A stretch of DNA of 64,000 nt from Volvox africanus (lineage: Eukaryota; Chlorophyta; Chlorophyceae; Chlamydomonadales; Volvocaceae): positions 2,332,001 through 2,396,000 of the forward strand of contig BSDZ01000010.1 in the NCBI GenBank assembly GCA_030268105.1. Direction: 5' to 3'. Positions 10,900-23,164 of this stretch are shown here, piece by piece. The notes beneath the pieces are model-generated. The model saw nothing but the letters and a program-made list of their open reading frames with translations. It was not told the origin of the DNA and did no database searches. The translations under genes and the position numbers were made by a program. How positions within the stretch are numbered: the stretch's first letter is position 1; every line of letters starts with the position of its first letter.

Positions 10900-13800
10900 C
10901 TAATTGTATAAGACAGACGACAGCGCCGACTGGTGATTGTATTGCTCCAGGGACCTCACCCCAAACTCCAGGCTGCTCAATAACACCTCCGCCACGCGGC
11001 GCTGCACACCGCCTGCTTCACGCGTGCATACAACACTGTTGTCATACTCACTCGCAACCATTGCAACCGCACCATCGCCATGATTGCGCACGTGACCGTG
11101 CTGTGGAAGGTGCAGGTGGGGAAGGGTTCGGAGTGCGTCAGCCTCTGCGAGCGCCAGTGGCAGTACAGGGGGAAGGTCGTGGAAATGCGGACCCGCCGGC
11201 GGGGGTGCACCTGATGCAGACGCTGACGCCGCCGACGAAAGGCCAGCCTCCGTGCGAAGCGCGATGCACTCCTCCGAGAGTCGGGTCAGGTCCCCCAACG
11301 CCGCCCAACGCCGCGGCGCATCTCCCTCACTGGAGCTCCACAGAAGCGCAGCACAGCTCCTCAACCGTGCCTCGCAGCGGCCCACGTGGCCCGTCAGGCG
11401 GTCGATTGCCGCCAGCTGTGACCGCACCCGCTCCAGCTGCGCTGCCAGGCGCCGACTACGTCCCTCCGCTGCCTCCACGGTCGCAGCATGGGCAGTCGCC
11501 ACAACCGCCGCTGTGGAAGCAGCGGCTGCAGCCCCACTGACCGCCCCAACACCATCAATGTCAAACCCTTCCTCAGATGTGACGCTCGGCAAACCACCGC
11601 CACCAGTGACGTGAGCTCCAGGAGGTCCAGATGGCAGAGGCGGCGTCAACGCCGCTGCAGTGGAAGAAGCCGTGGTGATCGGGACCGTGGAGGCGGTGGC
11701 GGTGGCGGTAACGGTGGCGGCGGATGAGCCGTACCAGCCGCCACCGCTGCCGCCCAGCCAAGTGGCCCAGAGGCTCCTGGCTGATGTCTGGCCGCCACCG
11801 GCTGCTGGTGGTGACGGCGCCGAAGTCGCTGGCAATAGGTTGGAAGAGCTTCCTAAGGTTCCATTTCACGAGGCAGAAGATCGCAATGCGCATTGCCAGG
11901 AGCGATAAATGAATGGACAGGTCAAGAGCAGCTGTGAAGCACATACTGTAACACCAGATGTAAACACCCAACAGTCAGCTCTACCGCTTTACCGTTTGCA
12001 CCATCGGTCATCCCACTTGCCCAGGCACACAGACACACATGCACACAGGCTCGTTAGGAAAAGCCAAAAAAGCTTCCACTTCTCGCCCTCCTCACATAGG
12101 ACATAGGACATAGGACATAGAATCCCCACTCCACCCCAGGCCGCCAGCCCCTCTCCCACCTGGGCTCCGAGTGAAATCCCGGCTGACGCGCTCCGAAGCC
12201 AGAGAGCCCTGCCGCTGCATCGCCACGAAGGGCGCCCCCGGCTGGCCGGCTCCCGGCGTCAGCTGCTGCACCTGGTTGTGGTTGTGATTGTGATGCTGCT
12301 GGGCGTCTGCAACGGTCTGCGCCAGCTGTGCGGCCTTCAACAGCGCCTCTACCTTCTCTTGTGTCGCCTGCGCCAACTTGATCTTGAAATCATGCGCCAT
12401 GGTGCGCAGGACCTGGGGGTTTATGGTTGGCGGTTGATGACGGCCGACCGGCGAGAGACAATCAACCCGACCGGCGTCAACGCATGACACCGACGGAGAT
12501 AAGACTACGGAGGACATCACCCCATCGTGTCGGTTGCTGGTTGTTCAAGACATGTACGGCATATGTTGATTAATTCATCGTGAAAACGTACGTAAGCAAA
12601 CGGAAACACATGTGGTCCTAACCACTTATTTACTTATTTACAGAAGAGACTGGAAGAGACGCCGAGGTCTAGCCCGTTAAGACAGATTGCGGAAGTGCTG
12701 CCCCCAGATAACCCTACTCCCCACCCGACCTGCAGCTGCTCGCGCTCGTCCTCGTGTACGGCCCGCTCCCGCGAAAGTTCCTCTCGGACTTGCGCAAGCA
12801 TTTCCTCCAGCTCTCGAGCGCGGTCTGGCAACGACTCAAGGGCTGACTCGGACACACCGACCGCCGCCCCCGCTGTCTCTCGCTGTTCCGATCGCCGCTC
12901 CAATCGCGATGAACTCGGCGTCTCTTGGTCTGGCTCCCCGCAGTCAGGGTGTGCGCTTGTCTGAAGTGGCGGAGCCGCCGCCTCGGCCGCGGTCACGGTA
13001 ACTGTCACGGTGGTAGAGGCGCTGAGAGCTCGACGTGGCGACGGCGCCCTCTTTGCTGCGTCCCGTGTGGCAACTACTGCCAACGATGAGGATGGTGACA
13101 TTGGCGATGACGAAGTGGATACCCGTAATGCGGGATGTAGCGGTATTGTCGCCACTGGGGACCTGCTACCCGGGGAGGTCCTCAGAAATCGGTCTTCAGT
13201 GGCGCCGGTGGGGGCGGCGACAGGAGCCCCGCCTGCTGAACTTGGAGAGGACCGCGTCCCGGAGGGGCTGGTCTGCGGGGACTGGAGTGCGGCGGGGTAG
13301 TCGAGGGTTTCAAGCGCGGGAAGGAAGGCGGCATGGAGCAGTGACTACCGACCGACCGACCGACAGCACCATGGAAAGGAGGCGTTCGTCCCCAGAAAGC
13401 GACCCAAACTGCGGGTTGGGGGGTCCTAATGGCTTCGGGTTCGTCAAGCGGGGAGGCGTGTCTCAGAGGCACTGGGGAAAAGGGAAATCCCGCAGGAGTG
13501 TCCTTGCTCGGCGGCGGCGGCGGCATAAGCGGTGTGTGGTGGGGCGCTACGGGCGCACGGTTTCTATCAGTCTCTCTGGGATACGACCTATCACATGAGC
13601 CATCGCACCTGGTCCCCGCTCGACCGCTGGCGTCTTTCTGCCGCGAGCTCCGCCTAGGTTCAGTCCGGGGTGATACGCGGCCACGGAACGAGTCAGTTCA
13701 GCGTGGGCCAGTTCCGGTGACCTGATTACACTTACACGCACCGTTGCTTTGCATTCATCCAATCATCGTAACTGACAATGATCGCTTCCCCTCGCCTTCC

Positions 13801-14983
13801 GCTCCAGGTATTGTACGGCAAATAATCACTATGTCACACCCGTCGTAAATTTTGCGCTCCTAACCATGCGGTCTTAGTCTCTGCCACATGCACAAACCTG
13901 CAGCTCCCGCAGTTGGCCGCTAAGCTGGTCCTCAATTTTGTGCGCTTGCTTAAGTAGCTTATGCGTGTGCAACGCCTCCGCCTGAACCTCCATCAGCTGC
14001 GTCTGTGATACGGATAACGTACGACACAAGACACATTAAGTAGATGTGCGTGCGGAACGGTCTTAGAGCAAGGCGCACAAATAAAATGCTGACACAGCAC
14101 TGCACGAATCGGTCTTATTGCGGTGCATTTGGATAAAGGTATGTGGCAGGTGGGGAATCCAACGCAATCGCACCCACCACACCAAAACAAATGGTGTATG
14201 GCTTGTTTTTTAAATCGACAAGCTTGCGCTGCTCCATTTCGGTCGGGGGTACTGCATTTTATTTCATTCCTGCTAGGCCCACCCACTCAGTATACGGTTT
14301 CAGCTACAGCGTGTTAGCCATGTTACGCCATTCTGCCCCTCTACAAGCAGATGTTGCCTAACCTTGAGCTTTTGAGTGCTGTCCTCCAGGTGTTGAACTG
14401 TGTCTTGGAGGCGCCGGCGTTCTGCTTCCCCCTCTGCGTTTGCCGAATGTTGCTCCCGCACAGCCTGCTGACGTAGCTGGTCTAATTCAACCTGAAGACT
14501 ACGCAATTGCACCTCCAGCTCCTTTTTGGAAGCCTGGGCCAGCTCAAGCGAACCCATCAACTCGTCGAATTGCACTTGTGTTCTCAACGCATCGGCTCGC
14601 AGATCTTCAATAGACTGGTCTCGCTCCGCCATGGCTTTGACCGCGCGCTCCTTGTAAAAGGTGACGTCACGCTCTAGCGATTTGCAACGCTCCGACAGCT
14701 CAGCCGCACACCTCTCGGTTGAAATCTTTGCAGAGCGTGCCAGCTGCAGTTCTTCCAGTAGTCTTTCCCGATCTTCTTTGGCTGCAGTCAACTGTTGGCG
14801 AACTTGCCTGGCTTCGGATTCCGCACAATTTAGCCTTTCCGTCAACAGGTAATTCGGATTAAACATACTTGACCCACTTTGTAGACAGAGTCGTTCAACA
14901 TCAGCAGCAAGGTCATCTCGTTCCTTTTCCACTATGCGCAACGCTGATTCAAGTTCAGCTATCCTTGGTGCTAAGCTTGACAT
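10900..14983 (-). CDS. Long coiled-coil protein, function unknown
   Basis: Exons (minus): 14983-14363, 14002-13898, 13272-12730, 12412-12160, 11852-10900. This gives 825 codons including stop, with matching phases. The 3' side of the second intron is the least certain border. The start is the first in-frame ATG (14983). Residues 1-242 are rich in E, K, Q, L and R with heptad-like spacing (for example RIAELESALRIVEKERDDL), so a coiled coil is expected. Residues about 243-390 are S/T/P/A-rich linker; short coils recur near 385-423 and 430-460, with an HHNHNHNQ patch. The last exon is A/G/P-rich, then has a basic amphipathic stretch (RRLAAQLERVRSQLAAIDR) and ends HQSALSSVLYN. I do not recognise the family; a weak likeness to plant myosin-tail-like coiled-coil proteins is only an impression. 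A broken copy of its 3' end lies at about 24.5 kb. Confidence 0.6.
12093..12121. repeat. 7-bp tandem repeat (CATAGGA)n
   Basis: About four copies of a 7-bp unit in the last intron of the coiled-coil gene, close to the 5' splice site of that intron on the minus strand. Confidence 0.85.
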
Positions 14984-16430
14984 TTTCAACGATTTCTATT
15001 GCACCACACCTTAATCGTCAGAACGAACAATAAAAACAGCTGATAGTCGAAGAACACCCTTCAATTTCTTTAAGGACTGCCGTACGAGTAGATGTCAAGC
15101 TGCTCCTTTTTATGAATCGGAACCGTTGGTACTTGGCCTTCCATGCCATTTACAAATTCGGTGCTCAACGGCATATGTGTGGGTGTTGCACCGACTGAGC
15201 AGTGAGCCTCCGCCTGCCGAATACACACGCAACAAGAACGTGATAGGACAAGGACATGACAACAAGCCTGTCCAACGCCCAGATGACGAGCCCCAAACTG
15301 CATATCCGGGCAATATTTTCATTTGATACGGGTCCTAGGCGGCTACGTTGACGGGATTCGTGCCATATGCCCGGGATACACCTAAATGACTGTCTGAAGC
15401 AGATATACCGTGTCAAAGGGAAACAACTGGCCCCAAACCACTTCCTCGCCATATACTATTGCCGCGCCCAAGCTTTCGCACACGCTCCTTGTCTGACTGA
15501 TGTCCGCGACCCGATACAGTCCAGCCTTTGCTAAAAATCGTTCCAGCAGATCGCCCTAACCGCACACATGTGCGTAGCACGAGGCGGCTATCTCCACGGT
15601 TGTGCGGGAGGGCTGTCGAGAGCCATGCCTACCTCACACCGTGCTATTCCACACCTCAGGAGCACTGTGTGCGTGCAAAGCACCGACAACTCAGCAGCAT
15701 CAATTTCTCCTGCTCATTCAAACGCCCGCGTTCCGTTTGTCGATGTACTTATCTCCTGCGGCTCGATACCTTGTGCCCAATCTGCCTCATTGGACAGGGG
15801 ACGATGGTTAGCAAATCATGTATTGTAGCAGGCCATGTCCCCGGAAATCCCACAGCCTGAACAAGCCCAACCAACGAGCGCCACTTGCTTTCTATTTCGA
15901 CTTCCTCGAAATTTCCGGCCATGCATCTCCGGCCATGCGATTCCGCCTACCCCCGAGCATAGTGTAATGGCATCCGCAAAAGTGACCACTGCAGAACTAC
16001 AGCCTGAAATGTAGTTTGTCTGCACGGCCTAAGGCATGCGTGCCTTGCTGCTGTTCACTACAGCAACGGACCTGCCTTCGCTTCGTAGGATAAGCAAGTG
16101 CCTCACGTTGGAACTAACGTGTTGTTCTATGCTCCATCCTAATCCTTAATGGGAAATGAGCCGCATCCACCTCATTCAGACACCACAGCACGTATGAAAG
16201 GCTTACCGCTGCATATCCACTGACCTAAACGTTACTCCGTGTGCCCCAACCTCTCGACTTCAATTCACCGCCTGTCAAGTACACTGCTAACCTGGTGAAG
16301 CACTGCACTCTACGTGCACAAAGGCCATGCTGTATCTCCTATGGGAGCACCAGACAGCACATTTGACTGCGGTCCTCTGAACAAACGCTTTCATGGCCCC
16401 TTGCCAACAAGGCATAAGGGGACCGCCCGC
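14984..16430. other. Intergenic spacer, about 1.4 kb
   Basis: Separates two minus-strand genes. It should hold the 3' UTR of the RGG/BAT2 gene and the promoter of the coiled-coil gene. No open frame here has splice-consistent continuation, and no repeat, hairpin or RNA gene was recognised. Confidence 0.5.
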
Positions 16431-19400
16431 TCAGCTTTTTTCGGCATCAGCAGCACCACCTCCAGGCCCGCCCTTACCGCCGCGCCCTGACTGCTGACCA
16501 CCCGCACGCCCACCACCCGGCTGGCCACTTTCTCCTCGACCACCCCGGCCCCTTCCGCCGCCACCCCGACCCCTCCCGCCCCTCCCGCCTTCGCCCCTGC
16601 CGCCTGACCCGCCATGATGCTGTCCGGACGGACCCCCAGCCTGTCCACCGTGCGAGGGCCCAACACTGCTCAGGATCGCCGTGTGCGCCTGGACGGTTTG
16701 TACTGATGACACTGCCGTGCCCACTCCAGCAGCCGGAACCGCACCTGAAGATGTGCCAACCGACGCGGCCCCCCCGGAAACAGTGTCATCAGATTTCATA
16801 ACGCCCCGACCACCCCGCCCCGCAAAGCCCCGGCCTCGTCCGCCCTCCACCATCGTTGCCCGAAGGCCCCCACGCCCCTCGCCGCGGCCGCGTCCACCAC
16901 GCCCTCCACCTATCGCTCCAGATCCTGGTAGAGGACCAACTGACTGCAATGCAGGAGCAGCAGCAGGCCCCTGTGCATGGGTTGGTTTCACCACACTCCC
17001 AGTCCCAGGGGGAGCTCCTGACACTATATTGGCCGATGCCTGTGGCATCCCGGATATCGGCAACCCTGCTGCAGCTCCGTGGCCAAGGCGCGCTGGCCCG
17101 GAGGCCGGCGGTACCGGCGGGGGCATGGATGCGCTTGGGAGTCGGGCTAAAGACTGTGGGTGTTGTGGCATCTGCTGCTGCGGCGGCAGCTGACCTGATG
17201 GCTTAACGTCAAAAATATCATCCGGCAAGTTAGGCTTAACAGCCTCCTTGCTGCCTGCACCCATCGATGGCTGCTGCTGTGGCTGCTGGGCTGCCGTCTG
17301 TTGAACTGTGCCATATCCCCCTTGAACAGCGGGCTTCAGACCCGGGTGACCAAGAGCCCCTGGCTGCTTATGCCCTGATATAAAACCCGCGGGCGACAGC
17401 GAGGGAAGACCAGCACCCAGCAACGCATTCGGCAAGGTACCGAAAGTACCCGTCGCCGTTGCATTTCCGTCAGCCCCGCCAGCTGCAGTCCCACTAGCTG
17501 TTGCACCGGCCTGACTACCTGTCCCCGTCTGCTGCACCACGAAGGGCGGTGGGGGAATACCCAGATCCACTGGACGCGGAAGTGCTGCGGGCGCGAGGTT
17601 AGTGTTCTGGCCAGTTATTGACCAGTCAGGCAACTTGTCAGTTGGCACAAAAGGCGGTTGTAAAAAGATGTTCGTGTTTAAGCCACTAAATTGACCGCCG
17701 TGTGGCATAGGGGGAAAGGGCCGCACCGGTGGGGAAAATGGAAAGGGGCCTGGCGCAAACGCTCCCTGACCAATATTCAGCATAAGCTGCGGATTGGGTT
17801 GCCCAGCACCCGTGTTGTTGCCGCTATTCCCCGCCGCGCTGGTCCCCATTGCACCCGCGTTTGGGAAGCCGGGGTTCCCAGCACTATAAAAGGTCAATCC
17901 AGCGCTGAATCCTGCCGTTCCTGGCTGGTGAGCCTGCAGGGCACTACTCGCTTGGCCGAAGGCGCCCAAGGTGTTGGGCCGGCTCCAAACGGAGATACCC
18001 GCCGGAGCTGGCCCTTGTCCACCACTGCTTCCGCTACTGCCATGCTCTCCCGTACCAGCACCGAAGGCTCCATAACCGCCAGTGAGTGCACCACGAGCAT
18101 CCTGACCCTGAACATCGCCATTAGCGCCGACGGTAAATCCCCCAAGCCTCGAGGATACCCCCGCTGGCTTCGCAGGCAGGATATCGAGATTTAAATCGGC
18201 AGGCAAGGCCGGCATGCCGCTGTCGAGCATCTCAACACTTTTACTTGAAATATCCTGATGCGCGCGGGCCGCCTGCTGATGAACATGCTGCGTTGGACCT
18301 GTGGCCGAATGCGTCGGCTGGACTTGGTTCCCCGGTATCTCCACCTTGCCCATAGCAACGGGCTGAGGCGCCTGGTGGTGTGCGGGCTGTGAGGGCTTCG
18401 GGCCTATTGAGCGGTCAAACGCCTGGGGACCAAGGCCGACCAATGATACGGGCGGCTTCATGGCCGGTGTGGGATCCAGAGTCACCGGCAAGTTCAAATC
18501 CGGGACAATTGGATCCTCCAGCGTCCGCACTGCAACATCTGTGGCGATGCTGCTCCCCCATGCCAAGGAGTTGCTGTTAGGATCCGAGGTATTCGACGCC
18601 GCTGTTGCCACTGCGGCAGCAGCAGCCACGACCAAGCCCGTTGCAGCCCCCGAAGCAGGGACCTGTTGTTGGATGTGCTGTGCCTGCTGAAGCTGTGCTT
18701 GTGGCAATGCCTGTGGCTGCGGTGGAGGCACTGACACAGTGGATTGCGGCACAGTGCGGCCGATCACTAATGTGGCTCGGTCCTGACCTACAGCACGCAT
18801 GTCACCGGTGGCAGGCGCAGACTGCCCATGCATGCCCTCCGTTGCAACGTTCTGTTGACTGCCATCAGCGGTATGGGGCCCTGCACCGCGGCCACCACGG
18901 CCCTCACGCCGTTGCCCCTGGCCCCGTCCTGAGAGCCTGTCTCCGAGACCCGCAGCGTCCACCTGCCGGACCGGAAAAGCCGAACTGCTTCGCCTGCCAT
19001 TCTGCTCGCCCTCCCCAGCCTCTGCACCAGACACGCCAGGATCCTCTTCGACACTGGAATCATCACTGCGACCTCGCCCACGTCCCCCCCGGCCTCCTCT
19101 TCCACCACGACCACGCTCACCCACGGCTCCCCGACCACGTCCCCTACCCCTCCCTCCCTCGACAGGTGCATCTGATCCAGATGCTTCACATCCCTCGGGA
19201 CTGTCATACCCACTTCCACCGCCACGTCCCCGCCCACGGCCCGGCTCGCCACGGCTCCGTCCGCGGCCACTTGGCGGCAGTGCCCGCCGGTCGTAGCTGC
19301 AAAACAGAGCGCATATAAACCGTATTTATTAATAGGACGCAAGAATATGCAATATGTGGACGAACATTCCTACGATATAACCAGCAAATTTCACACCTGT

Positions 19401-22241
19401 TCGGGTCATATACGGGCGCTGGCGCTGCATCCTTCGGCGCTGGAGCTCCCTGCTGACCCGTAAGGCTTGGAGCGTTGGCGTGTGTAAGCAGTACGGGCGT
19501 GGTACCCTCAACTGTGGGACAGCGAGTTCCAATTAGACAGGACGACGCAACGCAAGGAAATATTCTTATTCCATGTAGTACTCAAGCTAACCGCACCTGG
19601 CCGCCAGGGTTTCGTACGGGTCTGCTCATCTGGAGATGCCGACTGGGTCGCTGCCACCGGCATTGTTTGCTGCGGCCCTGTGGCGTGTTGCTGGAGGTAG
19701 GCATGCGGAGGGTGCTGACCGTACGCATGCTGCACTTTCACCGCGGGAGGTGGTGCTGTGTACAATTGTGGATAGGACTGCGGATGCTGATGGAATTGGT
19801 GTTGCCCGGGAAGCCCAGTACCATGCTGCTGATGCAATTGTGATTGGATCCCCTGAGAAAGTTGTGGCTGTGGTGCAGGTGTTCGATGAAGTTCCTCCAG
19901 CAGATGCTCGTCGAAGGAGCCAAACATGGCCGTTGTTGCCGGTTTCGGAACGGGGCCCCAAGCGTTTGTCCGCGGCTCTGAGATGTCGATAGCCTTCGAT
20001 GCTATACGCACGCCATCTGCTGGATGAGGTTACCATGACAGGAGGAAAGCTGTCAATGACGGGGAAGGTTAGTAAAAACGCATTGGCAGTTGTGCATACG
20101 CTGGGGAAGGTTGTAATGTGGCAACGCACCCGCAGGGGCCTCAGTCCGCAACGGCGGCTTGGGTTCTGTCTCCACCTGCAAGTAGGAATATGTTGTCAAC
20201 GCAACCAGCTTGATGCTTGACATGCAACTCCCTACCTAATGAGTGTCAAACTCACCTCTGTAGGCTTCGCAGCCGGCGCGTTCCGTGCGGCTATGCTCTC
20301 CTCCAGAGCACGCAACTTTTCTGCGGCTGCCTGCTTACGTCGTCGCTCCTCCTCCTCAGCATCACGCGCAACCAACTTGGTAGCGACAACAGGTGCTTTC
20401 GATGGAGCCATGACCTGAGCACATACATAATACTTTGCCTGTCTCAATATAACAACTAAAAAGCAGGCATGTAACATGCGCGCAGCGAGATCAGCTCAAA
20501 CCGCCAAACAAAATGAAACCGCCAAACATTTTACCAAATTTCTTACATTCTCTGGTGGCTTCTGTACAGCATCTTCAGGACTTCCGGACTGCTCCTGAGG
20601 TGTTTCTGGCGCCGGCTGCGATGCGTGGAAGGAACTGCCGTCTTTCTGTTCCGCTTTTTTCTGCACAAGCAAATGAAAACGTTTCAAAGGGATGTTTTGA
20701 TTTATTAATAGATAAAACTTTGCAAAGTCTACTTGGTCTGAGTTACCTATTTCCAACGCACCTTCCCGATCTCCGTCTGCAGGTTGCGCAGCTCCGCTTC
20801 AAATGCGGCCCGCTCAGGATCCTCTTCCTCCTCCTCGGGAGGGGGAGCCGAAGGTGATGGTTGGGGGCCATCTCGAGAAGGGAGCCGCGGCGGCGGTGGT
20901 GGTGGAATGAGGCTGTCATCGTAGTCCGAGAACCTGCTAGGGTAACTTGGCCGCTCATACCTTTCCGCCGGCCGCTCGTACCTTTCTGCCGGTCGCTCAT
21001 ACCGCTCAGCTGGACGATCATATCGCTCATAGGTATCCCGTTCATAAGTTGGCCGACGGGGAGGAGGAGGAGGAGGATAGTCGTACATAGCAGTGCGGCT
21101 GGACGGCCCGAAAGAATCATACGGACGGCCACCTCGAGGATGCTCATCGTAATCATCGAAGTGCCCGGGCTGTGGCACCCCATACGACTCGAACCGTGCA
21201 TCGCGGCTACTACGGTCCCAGTCGCGTCCCCGCTCATCGTCCCTGCAGTAACGTAGGTCCAGTCAATACCAGCCGTAACACTCCCTAGCTTGACAATCTT
21301 ACCAGTCCCCGTGCCGAAGGCCACCCGCTGGTGCCCGCTCGTCATCAGCCCACCCCCTCGGGTCCTGCGAAGAAGCGACTTAATTTAACATAAAAGAGCC
21401 CAACATTCTGTGGGAAGCGGTCGGGTGCGCCACATACCTGTGGCTGCTCGTAAGGAACAGGTCGCTGCTTCTGAGGTTGCGAGTTACTGCGAGCTGTAGC
21501 TGCGAGGCTGGGATACTCGTCCGGATTCAGATGGCGGTCGACCGGAAAGGAAGGACCCCGGCCGTGGGCCGGAGAAGAAGTCCCAGTCGATGCCCAAGCT
21601 CCAGAGCCAACCTTAGGCTGCGAAGCCCAGTTGCTTCCGGCTGTAAGCGCGGACCTGACTTCTTGAGGCTGTGTGGGAGGAGCCTGCTCTTCAGGCTTTG
21701 CCCAGCCCGCGCTAGCACCGGCAGGGACTAGCTGTGTAGTTGGGTCGTTACCAGCATGTTCCTAAAAGATTTGGGGCGCATCCTTCAGGAATGGGACTTT
21801 TGCACACGAAAGGCCCACACTTTAAAGCAGCTCGGTTCCATACCTTCTTCAGCGAAGGAAGATTGACAGGCTTCGGCACCACAACTTTAGCTCCAGAGAC
21901 AGCACGGGTGGTGCGCTGCAAAGGTACCAACCCCGACAGAAAGAGGCGGCGTCAACGTGGCCAGGATGTGATCTGAACCCCGTTTCCTAATGCAACTCTT
22001 AAGAAAGACACGAACCAATATTACCATACTTTTTCTTATGCGTTCCTTCTTACGAACTTGGCAGGTCGCACCTGGTACGCGGACTTACCTTTGAGAGCAC
22101 AAGCATCCCATTCCTGTTGATAGTGCCACTTGTTGATGACTGGGCTGCAGCTGAGGCCGTCGGCTTTGCAAATACCGCATTGAGATTGCTGTTAGCATAC
22201 TTGGCCTGTGTTTGGTTCTTGTTGCTAGACGATGAAGACAT
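16431..22241 (-). CDS. BAT2/PRRC2-type N-terminal domain, RGG-rich protein (plant MOS1-like)
   Basis: Exons (minus): 22241-22089, 21915-21844, 21761-21438, 21364-21303, 21242-20762, 20660-20547, 20414-20256, 20175-20130, 20019-19597, 19511-19397, 19296-16431. All eleven join in phase to 1605 codons including TGA. Residues about 40-110 match the BAT2 N-terminal pattern: GMLVLSK, KVVVPKPVNLPSLK, then GNDPTTQLVPAG and a W-containing stretch. In Arabidopsis MOS1 the same order follows a short leader. Residues about 205-364 are D/R/Y/P-rich with three RPAERYE repeats and end in an acidic E-run. About 403-455 is a charged helix (EEEERRRKQAAAEKLRALEE). The last exon (about 955 residues) starts and ends with RGG/GRGG arrays, with a Q/G/P/A-rich middle. 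Known relatives act in mRNA translation or expression control (PRRC2) and immune-gene regulation (MOS1). An RNA-binding role here is inference. The gene has no predicted membrane segment. Confidence 0.72.
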
Positions 22242-22835
22242 TGTTCGCGAAAGTCATCGGTGGCGTTTACAATCAGCCTAGCAAAAGCCAAACCGTTTTC
22301 TAGGTCAAGACCGAAACTCCAAGATTATCAGACTGCTGTCACGTTTGGCAAAATTGCCAAGGGTCGTACCGACCGCCGGAAAAAGTACTGCGCAGGAGGA
22401 CCTCTTGTTTCTTTCATTTGCAGAGCTGCTGTACGTTGTTCGTGTTCACAGCTAACAGTGGCAATGACGAATTTGTGTTAGAACAGTCGTCGCAAGTGGC
22501 ACAGTCTGCGCGGGAACCCGTTCTTAGGCCAGGTTAATTGTGAGTGTCTTCATCTTCACGAATAAATAAGAAGCTGTTAAATATAGGCGCTCTTGCCGGA
22601 CGGGGTGCAGGATTGCAACTCAGACCTTTGAACATCTTTGCGACCCATTCTTTCGGCAAGCTCTCATACCATGCTACGGGGTGCTTTCCGAAATCATTGA
22701 AAGGGCAAACAGAGAACGTCAAGTAAGGACAAAATATTTTTTGTGTTTATTGTTTGCCACTCAGGCGACAGCCTTACAGGGTATGAATCGTGGTAAGCCA
22801 ACTGTGCATCAGAAATCAGCTGCTCTATATTCGAT

Positions 22836-23071
22836 CTACTTGCCAAGCCTCGTTCCGCCGGGGAAGCTTGGGAGGCACTTTATAATGATGTACTTGTCAG
22901 GGAAAAAATTGAGGGGAGAGGAGAGAGGAAGTTCTAAGTGGTCGCATAACGGGGACCTGGGTTAAGGAATTTAGCACAGGGCCATTAAAGCTGAAGCCAC
23001 GACAGCCTTTGTCGTTATCGAGCATCCCGGGATCATCGTGGCGGGTTACAACAACGAAGCAGTGGTAAAAC
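22836..23071 (-). CDS. Possible two-exon gene fragment, unrecognised
   Basis: Minus-strand exons 23071-22957 and 22892-22836 are bounded by a TTTCAG acceptor, a CAG|GTCCCC donor and a second pyrimidine-rich acceptor. They join in phase and end in TAG after LPSFPGGTRLGK. The first exon reads protein-like (CFVVVTRHDDPGMLDNDKG). No upstream exon could be joined, and the plus strand of 22981-23064 also reads as plausible protein, so strand and reality are doubtful. Another protein-like minus-strand frame (22722-22534, VAWYESLPKEWVAKMF) follows without a clear link. Codon use is not GC3-rich, unlike the firm genes here. This may be a decayed gene or transposon remnant. Confidence 0.2.
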
Positions 23072-23110
23072 CTGAAATTACACCTACGTAACTCGGTATA
23101 ATTTTGATTA

Positions 23111-23164
23111 GCTAGACGCCGTGACGTATCACTCTGTTAGCTCAAACATGCTTAACAGACCTTG
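23111..23164 (+). repeat. Dispersed repeat of about 52 bp, copy 1
   Basis: Starts GCTAGACGCC and ends GCTTAACAGACCTTG. It matches 24840-24890 in the same orientation with scattered substitutions and a small length difference. Confidence 0.55.

Noticed and set aside
13547..13735. Candidate extra exon of the coiled-coil gene (ELAHAELTRSVAAYHPG)
   Set aside because: Reads protein-like, but the frame does not match the phase of the preceding exon; joining it creates an early stop.
16681..17193. Plus-strand Pro/Ala-rich frame
   Set aside because: Antisense of the RGG-rich last exon of the BAT2-like gene.
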